Positions 1-5,617 of a DNA stretch of 5,617 bases are shown piece after piece. The notes beneath the pieces were generated by a model, which worked only from the letters and a program-made list of their open reading frames with translations, ran no database searches and was not told the DNA's origin. The stretch is from Dehalococcoidia bacterium. GTDB taxonomy: Bacteria; Chloroflexota; Dehalococcoidia; Bin125. The stretch lies in assembly GCA_007571275.1 (NCBI GenBank), contig RKRS01000164.1, positions 1-5,617 of the forward strand. Direction: 5' to 3'. How positions within the stretch are numbered: position 1 is the stretch's first letter; each line of letters opens with the position of its first letter. The translations under genes were made by a program, and so were the position numbers.

Positions 1-63
1 GCCCGCGATCTGCTCGAGGTCTTTGGCCATGACCCGGATGACCTGCTGATCACCGACAACTGA
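1..63 (+). CDS. C-terminal end of an unidentified protein (5' partial)
   Basis: Frame 1 is open from the first base to a TGA at 61-63 and gives 20 residues, an acidic tail ending in LLITDN. The segment is too short to assign to a family. Support for it being a real gene end is indirect: codon use is typical of the window, the frame leads straight in from the edge, and only 49 bases separate its stop from the next start. That spacing suggests it belongs to the same transcription unit as the selenoprotein gene. Its identity would matter, because it could be a partner of the reductase-like protein. Confidence 0.6.
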   Translation, partial: ARDLLEVFGHDPDDLLITDN

Positions 64-100
64 ATTCTGCATCCGACGGCTACGATTCACACGAACTGGC

Positions 101-105
101 AGGAG
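101..105 (+). promoter_or_regulatory. Ribosome binding site of the selenoprotein gene
   Basis: AGGAG lies seven bases before the ATG at 113, an ideal Shine-Dalgarno match and spacing. It decides the start at 113 over the internal Met codons at residues 15 and 18. The rest of the 64-112 gap shows no clear terminator or promoter. Confidence 0.8.
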
Positions 106-112
106 CACAGCA

Positions 113-1465
113 ATGGTTCGCTTGGAAGACCTACATCCCGAAGAAGCTGAGCACATGCGCAACATGGGTCGGCGATTTGGCCAGATGGAGCTCGGCGTCA
201 CCCCCTGGGTCAGTCCGCCGCCGCTTGCCGAGTCGACGATTGCGCTGGTCACCTCTGCCGCGCTCCATCGACGCGATGATCGACCGTTCCGCTTTGGCGA
301 TCAGGGCTATCGTCTGATTCCCAATGACACCGATCCTGCCGATCTGGTGCAGACTCACGTCAGCGTGAACTTTGATCGCACCCACTATCAGCGCGACGTG
401 AATGTGGTCTTGCCGCTGGATCGGATGCGCGAGCTGGTTGAAGCGGGAGAGGTTGGCGCGGTCTCCGAGTGGCATTATTCAGTGCTCGGCGCGAATCCGA
501 ACCCATCCAGGCTCAGGGACGCCGCGCGTGATATGGCGCAGCGGATGCGCGACTCCGGCGTCGATTGCGCGATGCTGACACCCGTTTGACCGGCCTGTAC
601 GGGTACCGTCGGTACCCTCTCGCACTTTCTCCAGCAGGAAGGCATCGCCACGACGGGCATCAGCCTGATTCGTGAGCACACGGAGATAGTCAGGCCGCCG
701 CGAGCGCTCTGGGCGCCGTTCCCGCTTGGCCGCCCGCTCGGCATCGCCGATGATCCCGAGTTCCAGACCGACGTCCTGCGCAGCGCGCTGCGTCTGTTGG
801 AGACGGCGACCGAACCGACGATTGCGGACTACCCGCGCGAAGCACCGGATGGGAACGGCGACGGCGTCTGGGCCTGTTCCGTCTCGCTGCCCGAGCCCAA
901 TATCAGTGACCTCGAAGCGGCGTTGCGGACTGAGGTCGATCTGCTCACCCCGTGGTACGAGGAAACGCGCCGCCGGCGGGGTCGGACGACGGTTGGCATC
1001 AGCGGCGCGACGCCTGAACAGATCGACGCCGTGGTGTCGTTCGTGGCGGCCTGCGCCGAAGACGCGAGCTTCTGGGATGCGCCCGCCGTCGCTGCCGGCC
1101 CACAATGGAACCACCCGATGCCCATCCTCTTGCGGCACGTGGTCGAGGATCTGCGCGCGTTCTATCAGGAGGCGGTGACCTCACGGCCTGGCTCGGGCGC
1201 GCCGTCGCAGCATGACATGCACTCATGGATCTTCACCGAGACAGCGCTCGGTCGGGCGTTGTTACAGATCGGTCAGCGGATCGCGGAGGTCGGGGACGCC
1301 CCCTTGCTGATGATGCGCGGGTTCATCATTCCCGAGGGATTCTGGGCGGACGGTCCCAGCTGGGGCCAACAACCCAGCGACGCCACCGGCGACGAGCGTA
1401 TGGGTCGCGCCCAGTCCTATCTGGTCGGCGCTCCTGCGTCCAACGACAGGCCGGCGAGGGAATAA
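113..1465 (+). CDS. GrdB-like selenoprotein (glycine/sarcosine/betaine reductase selenoprotein B family), with in-frame UGA as selenocysteine
   Basis: Read through the TGA at 587-589, this frame gives 450 residues, close to the usual size of the GrdB family as I recall it (roughly 430-440). Family-like segments lie on both sides of the TGA: a start region with RRFG (20-23) and TPW (30-32), IALVTSAALH (43-52), IPNDTDPADL (69-78), RDVNVVLPLDRMREL (94-108) and GAVSEWHYS (115-123), then LTPV before the TGA. After it come PAC, RPPRALWAPFPLGRPLG (194-210) and a helical C-terminal half with LLTPWYEE and GRTTVGISG. Residue 159 would be Sec in a U-P-A-C motif, the redox U-x-x-C position; from memory, non-Sec homologues carry Cys there. 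In clostridia GrdB is the substrate-binding Sec component of glycine, sarcosine or betaine reductase. No other Grd subunit is visible here, so substrate and reaction are unknown; a thiol/selenol redox role in the cytoplasm is inferred. No signal peptide or membrane segment is apparent. The start is fixed by AGGAG at 101-105. Alternatives are a recent nonsense mutation or a sequencing error of a Cys codon. Confidence 0.88.
587..589 (+). other. TGA recoded as selenocysteine (Sec159)
   Basis: The TGA sits between LTPV and PAC, where the GrdB family is expected to have its catalytic Sec or Cys, three residues before Cys162 (U-x-x-C). The frame continues for another 291 codons to a TAA at 1463-1465. 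No good start with a ribosome binding site lies just downstream: the first candidate is a TTG at 797, which would discard the conserved PFPLGRPLG stretch. Decoding needs SelA, SelB, SelC and SelD, none of which are in the window. Confidence 0.86.
590..617 (+). promoter_or_regulatory. Bacterial SECIS element (hairpin 601-617)
   Basis: Just after the TGA, GGGTACC (601-607) and GGTACCC (611-617) form a perfect 7-bp stem closed by a three-base loop GTC (608-610). Eighteen bases lie between the TGA and the loop, inside the roughly 16-37 range described for bacterial SECIS elements, and the loop begins with the expected G. The hairpin lies wholly within coding sequence, where it encodes TGTVGTL, as bacterial SECIS elements must. 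The expected role is to bind SelB carrying Sec-tRNA in the paused ribosome. The loop is at the short end of the known range. Confidence 0.8.
1456..1460 (+). promoter_or_regulatory. Ribosome binding site of the pseudo-nuclease gene
   Basis: GAGGG inside the last codons of the selenoprotein gene lies ten bases before the ATG at 1471. The spacing is slightly long, but the site overlaps the upstream stop region and suggests translational coupling. It supports the start at 1471 rather than the earlier in-frame start near 1225, which would overlap the selenoprotein by 240 bases. Confidence 0.55.
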
Positions 1466-1470
1466 CGCAT

Positions 1471-2664
1471 ATGTCCCTCCGCGAACTCCTCACACAAATT
1501 CGAGCTCGCACCGCAACCGAGATGAACTCGGGTCAGGTGCGACATCAGATCGTGATCCCCATCCTGCGTGAGCTCGGCTGGGACGACAGTGATCCAGATC
1601 AGGTCGATTTCGACTACACGGTGCAGAGCGAGACGTTCAGCTCCCTGGTCGACATCGTGATACGCCGTGGTTGGGACCATGTGGTTCACGTCGCGCTTTG
1701 CCGCGATGAGTCCGAATTCGAAGGCATCGCCGAACTGGCGTTCAAGGCGGCAGTGATCGATCAGGCGCCGTTTGTGATCGTGACGTCCCCAAACCGCTGG
1801 CAGTGCTATCTGGCTCGTAGAGACCGGGACGTGGCGCAGATGCGGTTCGCCGATTTCGATCTGCACAGCGACCCGCTGGACGAGCTGGCTAACACCCTCT
1901 CCAACTATCTGGAGCCTGCTCAGTGGCTCAACCAACGCGCTGTCCCGGCTGCGGAAAGTGCGCTGGCCGACCGCGTCGCGGCGCTCTTGGCCGAGCATGT
2001 GCCCCAGGCGTTGAACGCGCTCGTTGGCAGCGCCGATGAGATGCTGGTCGAATTGCTGCAAGATCATGTCGAACGCGCAAGCGGCGCGAGGCCACACAAC
2101 GAGGATGTGGTCGATCTGTTGCGGCGGCTCGAGCTCAGTGTGCGCATCCAACCGGCAACCACGCCCGCCGCGCCATTCCGTTCCGGCGCGCGCGAACCGT
2201 CAGCCGTGGCTGAAGCGACCGCGTCCAACATGAGCCAAACGACGGTCGTCCGCGAACCGACGCCACGTGTTGGCAGTGGAATCAATGTCCAGGGGAGCCG
2301 AACCAAGACGCCGCCACGGCGTACCTATCGTTCGGGCTGGTGGGGGGCGTTACCACCGGTAACGGGCTTTTCGCTCTTTGGCGAAGAGCGAAAGGCGGCC
2401 ACGTACGCAGCGCTTGCTGGCAGGGTCGCGGAAATGGTCTACCAGCGGCATGCGAACGAATTCGATCGCGTGACGCAGATACGCGGCAATACCCGGAAAT
2501 ACTATTCACAGGATCCGCAGGACCTGGACGCCCCCAGACGGATTGTCGGGTCGGATTACTACATCGAAACCAAATTCAACTCCCGCGACATAGTCCAGCA
2601 GTGTCATCGATTGCTAAAGCTTTTTGGGTATCGCGAATCCGAGCTGGAGATTTACTTTGACTAG
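1471..2664 (+). CDS. HsdR_N-like (PD-(D/E)XK fold) protein with degenerate active site and conserved C-terminal domain
   Basis: This 397-residue protein resembles the restriction-type nucleases related to the N-terminus of type I HsdR subunits and COG4748-like proteins. Residues 1-125 align with the gene starting at 5007. Both begin MSLR and share QIVxPILRELGWDDxDP at residues 26-42, with 15 of 17 identical. Here, however, the N-terminal Glu pair is Ser20-Gly21. Asp61 is kept, the E-x-K is replaced by Ala75-Leu76-Cys77, and the Q-x3-Y is replaced by Glu88 and Lys92, so cleavage activity is unlikely. A helical segment (about 130-218) leads to a Pro/Ser/Thr/Arg-rich linker (about 219-290). A C-terminal domain follows (299-397) with FGEER, IRGNTRKYYS, GSDYYIETKFNS and LLKLFGY. 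I recall a similar tail on other HsdR_N-like proteins, but its function is unknown to me. The gene starts five bases after the selenoprotein stop, so the two are probably co-transcribed. The start is set by matching the paralogue's MSLR start. A structural, DNA-binding or regulatory partner role is inferred. Confidence 0.78.
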   Translation: MSLRELLTQIRARTATEMNSGQVRHQIVIPILRELGWDDSDPDQVDFDYTVQSETFSSLVDIVIRRGWDHVVHVALCRDESEFEGIAELAFKAAVIDQAPFVIVTSPNRWQCYLARRDRDVAQMRFADFDLHSDPLDELANTLSNYLEPAQWLNQRAVPAAESALADRVAALLAEHVPQALNALVGSADEMLVELLQDHVERASGARPHNEDVVDLLRRLELSVRIQPATTPAAPFRSGAREPSAVAEATASNMSQTTVVREPTPRVGSGINVQGSRTKTPPRRTYRSGWWGALPPVTGFSLFGEERKAATYAALAGRVAEMVYQRHANEFDRVTQIRGNTRKYYSQDPQDLDAPRRIVGSDYYIETKFNSRDIVQQCHRLLKLFGYRESELEIYFD

Positions 2665-2713
2665 CGAATCTGCCGCAGCGATTTACCAGCTGGCGTCAGG
2701 CTGGCAGTAGCTT

Positions 2714-2737
2714 CCCCATACAATCCGCTATATGGGG
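2714..2737 (+). promoter_or_regulatory. Inverted repeat covering the recQ ribosome binding region
   Basis: CCCCATA (2714-2720) and TATGGGG (2731-2737) are perfect 7-base inverted arms around a 10-base loop. The right arm holds the GGGG (2734-2737) that is the only Shine-Dalgarno-like run before the GTG at 2743. Folded in mRNA the arm would hide it; as DNA the repeat could be an operator. No T-run follows, so it is not a standard terminator for the upstream gene. Confidence 0.4.
2719..2724 (+). promoter_or_regulatory. Candidate -10 element for recQ
   Basis: TACAAT, one base from the TATAAT consensus, lies 18 bases before the GTG start in the 78-base gap between the pseudo-nuclease gene and recQ. 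It overlaps the left arm of the inverted repeat at 2714-2737. There is no convincing -35 hexamer 16-18 bases upstream. If it is used, the transcript would have a very short leader beginning near 2731 and would lack the left arm, so no hairpin could form and the repeat would act as DNA instead. Confidence 0.35.
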
Positions 2738-2742
2738 CTGCC

Positions 2743-4962
2743 GTGCGCGACGCACCGACACCTGAGTCCGATTCGCTGCTCGGCGCGTTGCGTACGTTCT
2801 ATGGATACGGCAGTTTTCGACCGCAGCAGCGTGAGACGATCGAGCACGTCCTGGCCGGCGGCGACGCTCTCGTCCTGATGCCGACTGGCGGCGGCAAGTC
2901 GCTCTGTTACCAGTTGCCAGCGATGCTGTCCGACGGACTGACGGTGGTCGTCTCGCCGCTGATCGCGCTGATGCATGACCAGGTACAGGCGCTGCAACGC
3001 GCTGGCGCGAGCGCGCAATATCTCAACAGCACGCTTTCCCCAATGGAAACCGCCCAGACCGAGCGGTTGGTAGCCGATGGCTCGGTGCGACTGCTGTATG
3101 TCGCGCCGGAGCGGCTCAACACGGATCGATTTCGTGATCTGCTGGAGCGCCGCCAGCCCAGCCTGATCGCGATTGATGAGGCGCACTGCATCTCTGAGTG
3201 GGGACACGAATTTCGCACCGATTATCGCAAGTTGCGGCAGCTGACGGAGCGGTTTGTCGATGTGCCGACCGTCGCCTGCACGGCGACGGCGACGCCGCAG
3301 GTACAGCGCGACATCATCGATCAGCTGGACCGTCCGCGGATGCGGACGTTTCTCACCAGTTTCATGCGCGACAATCTGACGCTACGGATTGTCAGGAAGC
3401 AGAAGGCGATGGATCGGCTGATCGCGCGTCTGCGTCGGATGCCGGGCAAAGCGGCGATTGTCTACAGCCACTCACGCAAGAGCACTGAACAAACGGCCGC
3501 GCGTCTGCGCGAGAACGGCATTCGGGCGGAGCACTACCACGGCGCGATGGCGGGACACGAGCGTCATGCGGCGCAGGAGCGCTTCCTCAGCGGCGAGACG
3601 CCGGTGATCTGCGCCACGATCGCGTTCGGAATGGGCATCGACAAGCCGGACATTCGCCTGGTGGCGCACCTCGATATGCCGCCGTCGATTGAGTCCTACT
3701 ACCAAGAGATCGGTCGCGCCGGACGCGACGGCCAGCCAGCGGAATGTCTGATGTTCTATACGAAGGGCGTCTGGCATCAGCGGATGCACTTCATCAACCA
3801 GCTGTCCGACGAGTCGGAGCGGGAACAACGGACCAATCGGCTGCGGACGATGATGGACTTCTGCGAGCAGTCAGCGTGTCGCTGGTCGCGGATGTTGCAG
3901 TACTTCGGCGAGCGTCCGTCCGCTGCGCAGTGCGGGCACTGTGACCGCTGCGCCGGCGAGCCGGAGGAGGATACGTCGCGTCGCATTGTTGCTCCCGCCG
4001 CGCCGCCAGCTTCGCCGGAGACGCCTGCGTCAAGCGAACCGCGGCCGCTCGATGAACGTGAGGATCAGCTGTACGACGCCCTGCGTGAGGAGCGGCATCG
4101 TCTGGCTCGGGAGGCAGGGATTGCGGCGTTTCTGGTGGCCGGGAATCGGGAGCTTGCGGAACTGGCCAGACAGCAGCCCGGCAGTGAGCGCGAACTGTTG
4201 GCGATCAAAGGATTCGGAGCGAAGAAGGTCGCGAAATATGGAGAGGCGTTGTTGCGAGTGATTGCCGAGTTCTCCTCTGACCAGTCTGACAAGCTCTCTG
4301 AGCCCGTGAGCTCTCCAGAGATGCCATTGCTTGATCAGGCGACCGAGCAGGCCAGCGCTCCACCGCCCGAGTTGTGGCAACAGCGATTCAATGCCCTCTC
4401 CGAATGGCGAACGCTGACCAGCAGGAACGAGCACTGCGCCCCATCCGATCTGCTTTCGTTCGCTGCGATGCGTCAGATTGCCGAACAGACGCCGCCCTCG
4501 CTTGAGGCGCTGTCACAGGTTGAGGGCGTTGGCGCGCTCGCCGTCGGGCGCTACCTGGATGAATTGGCGCTGATTCTGGGGATTCAACCGTCAGACGTCC
4601 AGCAGCCGGCGTCGCCGCAGCGGATCGCGGATGAGGCCGAACAGGTACCCAGCTGGCAAACCTCGCTCGATCTCTATCAGGCGGGACACACGATGTTGGC
4701 GATCGCCGAGCGTCGGATGCTGTCGCCGGGGACAGTGGCGTCGCATCTGGTCATGGCGCGGAAGAGCGGCGTTGAGATCGATCTGCGTCCGTCGTTGCCC
4801 GCGCCCGAACAGGTGCAGGAAGTGCAGCGTCAACTGTCGCTCAGTCCCGAGGCAAGCGTCTCCGAGCTGCATGAGCGGCTTGCATACCGCCTGTCGCGCG
4901 CGGAGCTACAACTCGTGATCGCCTACCTGCGACCATCAGAACCTGCGGCAGACTTGTGCTAG
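2743..4962 (+). CDS. recQ: ATP-dependent DNA helicase, RecQ family
   Basis: This 739-residue protein is a 3'-5' superfamily 2 helicase expected to unwind branched DNA in recombination and repair. The core is complete: motif 0 FRPQQ (25-29), Walker A PTGGGKS (47-53), VSPLIALMHDQ (70-80), DEAH (145-148), the aromatic-rich loop CISEWGHEFRTDY (149-161), TATAT (180-184), ATIAFGMGIDKPD (291-303) and QEIGRAGRDG (321-330). Zinc ligands Cys379, Cys397, Cys400 and Cys403 follow. A Pro/Ala/Glu-rich linker (404-435) then runs directly into an HRDC domain (436-507, with IKGFGAKKVAKYG), so the usual RQC winged helix seems absent. A second HRDC-like repeat (about 543-613, with VEGVGALAVGRY) and a helix-turn-helix region (about 638-730), like the C-terminal HTH of long RecQ proteins, complete it. 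E. coli RecQ is about 610 residues. The start is GTG; no ATG lies in frame before motif I, and the first helix (LLGALRTFYGYGSF) needs this start. Paralogous nuclease-fold genes lie on both sides. Confidence 0.95.
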   Translation: MRDAPTPESDSLLGALRTFYGYGSFRPQQRETIEHVLAGGDALVLMPTGGGKSLCYQLPAMLSDGLTVVVSPLIALMHDQVQALQRAGASAQYLNSTLSPMETAQTERLVADGSVRLLYVAPERLNTDRFRDLLERRQPSLIAIDEAHCISEWGHEFRTDYRKLRQLTERFVDVPTVACTATATPQVQRDIIDQLDRPRMRTFLTSFMRDNLTLRIVRKQKAMDRLIARLRRMPGKAAIVYSHSRKSTEQTAARLRENGIRAEHYHGAMAGHERHAAQERFLSGETPVICATIAFGMGIDKPDIRLVAHLDMPPSIESYYQEIGRAGRDGQPAECLMFYTKGVWHQRMHFINQLSDESEREQRTNRLRTMMDFCEQSACRWSRMLQYFGERPSAAQCGHCDRCAGEPEEDTSRRIVAPAAPPASPETPASSEPRPLDEREDQLYDALREERHRLAREAGIAAFLVAGNRELAELARQQPGSERELLAIKGFGAKKVAKYGEALLRVIAEFSSDQSDKLSEPVSSPEMPLLDQATEQASAPPPELWQQRFNALSEWRTLTSRNEHCAPSDLLSFAAMRQIAEQTPPSLEALSQVEGVGALAVGRYLDELALILGIQPSDVQQPASPQRIADEAEQVPSWQTSLDLYQAGHTMLAIAERRMLSPGTVASHLVMARKSGVEIDLRPSLPAPEQVQEVQRQLSLSPEASVSELHERLAYRLSRAELQLVIAYLRPSEPAADLC

Positions 4963-4976
4963 CCAAACGTTCGGCT
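4961..4976. repeat. Imperfect 16-base palindrome after recQ
   Basis: AGCCAAACGTTCGGCT overlaps the recQ stop and reads the same on the other strand except at one base pair (A at 4965 against C at 4972). It has no following T-run and no room for an RNA loop, so it is a weak terminator candidate. A protein-binding site for the next gene, or chance, is more likely. The remainder of the 4963-5006 gap shows no convincing promoter pair. Confidence 0.25.
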
Positions 4977-4992
4977 TGACTATCCTCTGCGT

Positions 4993-4998
4993 GGGAAG
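4993..4998 (+). promoter_or_regulatory. Ribosome binding site deciding the start of the downstream nuclease gene
   Basis: GGGAAG lies eight bases before the ATG at 5007 but only two before the in-frame ATG at 5001. The spacing favours 5007. The resulting MSLR start matches the start of the paralogue at 1471. Confidence 0.55.
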
Positions 4999-5006
4999 CA
5001 ATGGTC

Positions 5007-5617
5007 ATGAGCTTACGCGGACGTCTTGAGAAGGTGCGCAGCCTTGCCGGTAGCGTGCCGAACGAAGAATCGGTGAAGATCCAAATCGTCCTGCCCATTC
5101 TGCGCGAGTTGGGCTGGGATGACACAGATCCTCAGTCGGTCATGCTTGAGTTGGACGTTGGCGCTCAACGGAAACGGCGGATCGATATTGCGTTGCTGGC
5201 GCCCCAGCGCCCTGTTGTCCTGATCGAGACCAAAGCGCCAGGAAAGCCGCTCAAGGACCACGTTGCCCAGATGCTGGAATACGCCTTCCATGAAGGTGTC
5301 GATATCGCGGTGCTGAGCGATGGCTTCATCTGGTGGTGTTATCTCCCACTGCAGAAGGGCAAGCCTGAGGCGCGTCGGTTTGCGGAGCTGAACCTGATCG
5401 CTGATCCGCTAGACCGGGTGACGGAAGAATTGCAGGCCTTTCTGAGGCGCGATCGTGTGATCAGTGGAGAGGCAGAGGAGCAGGCCGAGGGTGTGCTTAA
5501 AGCACGCGGTGAGTACGAACGCTTGCGAGCGGAGCTTCCGAGCGTCTGGCAGCGGATGCAGGAAGCGCCTGATCACGATTTTCTCAATCTGATTCAACAT
5601 CGTGTCTATGAGGAGAG
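5007..5617 (+). CDS. HsdR_N-like nuclease-domain protein with intact PD-(D/E)XK residues (3' partial)
   Basis: The frame is open from 5007 to the window edge, giving 203 codons with no stop. It is a paralogue of the gene at 1471-2664, but the nuclease signature is complete: Asn19-Glu20-Glu21 in the first helix, Asp60 in RRIDIALL, Glu74 and Lys76 in VVLIETKAPG, and Q-x3-Y (Gln88, Tyr92). This is the arrangement of the HsdR N-terminal domain and related predicted restriction endonucleases (COG4748-like). After the domain (about 1-125) comes a helical region (about 130-203) with LPSVWQRMQEAPDHDFLNLI. This corresponds to the middle of the paralogue and makes it likely that a similar C-terminal domain follows outside the window. 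The expected activity is metal-dependent DNA cleavage, inferred from residues only. Shared residues are encoded by different synonymous codons in the two paralogues, so the duplication is old. It could be a stand-alone nuclease, or the partner of the pseudo-nuclease and RecQ. Confidence 0.85.
   Translation, partial: MSLRGRLEKVRSLAGSVPNEESVKIQIVLPILRELGWDDTDPQSVMLELDVGAQRKRRIDIALLAPQRPVVLIETKAPGKPLKDHVAQMLEYAFHEGVDIAVLSDGFIWWCYLPLQKGKPEARRFAELNLIADPLDRVTEELQAFLRRDRVISGEAEEQAEGVLKARGEYERLRAELPSVWQRMQEAPDHDFLNLIQHRVYEE

Noticed and set aside
113..589. Pseudogene broken by a nonsense mutation
   Set aside because: The TGA is exactly at the expected Sec position, is followed by a SECIS-like hairpin at correct spacing, and the downstream frame is intact. 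A random mutation would not predict all three.
479..1138. Long minus-strand open frame (219 codons)
   Set aside because: It is Arg/Gly/Pro-rich, typical of antisense frames in GC-rich DNA, lies under a well-supported gene and has no recognisable domain.
797..1465. A separate 222-residue gene starting at TTG 797
   Set aside because: It is in the same frame as 113-589. It has no good ribosome binding site, and its start would cut off conserved sequence (PFPLGRPLG) encoded between 590 and 796. It is the second part of the selenoprotein.
1225..1470. An 82-residue N-terminal extension of the pseudo-nuclease
   Set aside because: It would overlap the selenoprotein gene in another frame, and its sequence is Arg-rich and low in character. 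The ATG at 1471 has an upstream GAGGG and aligns with the paralogue's MSLR start.
1417..2151. Minus-strand open frame (244 codons) opposite the pseudo-nuclease gene
   Set aside because: It mirrors the sense gene's codon pattern, has no recognisable motif or ribosome binding site, and is overlapped completely by sense genes with clear homology.
2686..2704. CCAGC / GCTGG hairpin after the pseudo-nuclease gene as a terminator
   Set aside because: The stem is only five base pairs with a nine-base loop and no following T-run, too weak to call a terminator.
2728..3207. Minus-strand open frame (159 codons) opposite the start of recQ
   Set aside because: It lies under the helicase motif region, where sense-strand conservation is strong. 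No independent support was seen.
4976..4981. TTGACT as a -35 element for the nuclease gene at 5007
   Set aside because: No -10-like hexamer lies at a suitable distance before the start codon; the position 17 bases downstream falls on the start region itself.

Overview
The window is a GC-rich, densely packed bacterial segment with every supported gene on the + strand. No tRNA, rRNA, CRISPR array, insertion sequence or phage gene was seen. Protein character, codon use and a GrdB-like selenoprotein next to an unusual RecQ would fit a Chloroflexota/Thermomicrobia-type bacterium. That placement is inference from general familiarity, not from a marker gene.

Layout: (1) positions 1-63 hold the last 20 codons of an unidentified gene. 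(2) Positions 113-1465 encode a 450-residue GrdB-like selenoprotein (glycine/sarcosine/betaine reductase selenoprotein B family). It is interrupted by an in-frame TGA at 587-589, which I read as selenocysteine. The TGA lies in a U-x-x-C motif, the frame stays open with family-typical sequence beyond it, and a perfect 7-bp hairpin (601-617) sits at the spacing expected of a bacterial SECIS. Standard gene calling would split this gene into a 158-residue piece and a start near 797. (3) Positions 1471-2664, starting five bases after the selenoprotein stop, encode a 397-residue protein with an HsdR_N-like PD-(D/E)XK nuclease fold whose catalytic residues are mostly replaced, plus a conserved-looking C-terminal domain. 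(4) Positions 2743-4962 encode a 739-residue RecQ-family DNA helicase. It has a complete helicase core and zinc site, apparently no RQC winged helix, two HRDC-like repeats and a C-terminal helix-turn-helix region. (5) From 5007 to the window edge runs a paralogue of gene 3, this time with the nuclease residues intact.

How the genes may work together: the selenoprotein and the pseudo-nuclease look co-transcribed with the upstream gene. RecQ is preceded by a 78-bp gap holding a candidate -10 element and an inverted repeat that could cover its ribosome binding site. The most unusual points are the Sec-encoding TGA and the layout of degenerate nuclease paralogue, RecQ helicase and intact nuclease paralogue. 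That trio could be a DNA-processing or defence module, but the functional link is inference from position and domain content only.
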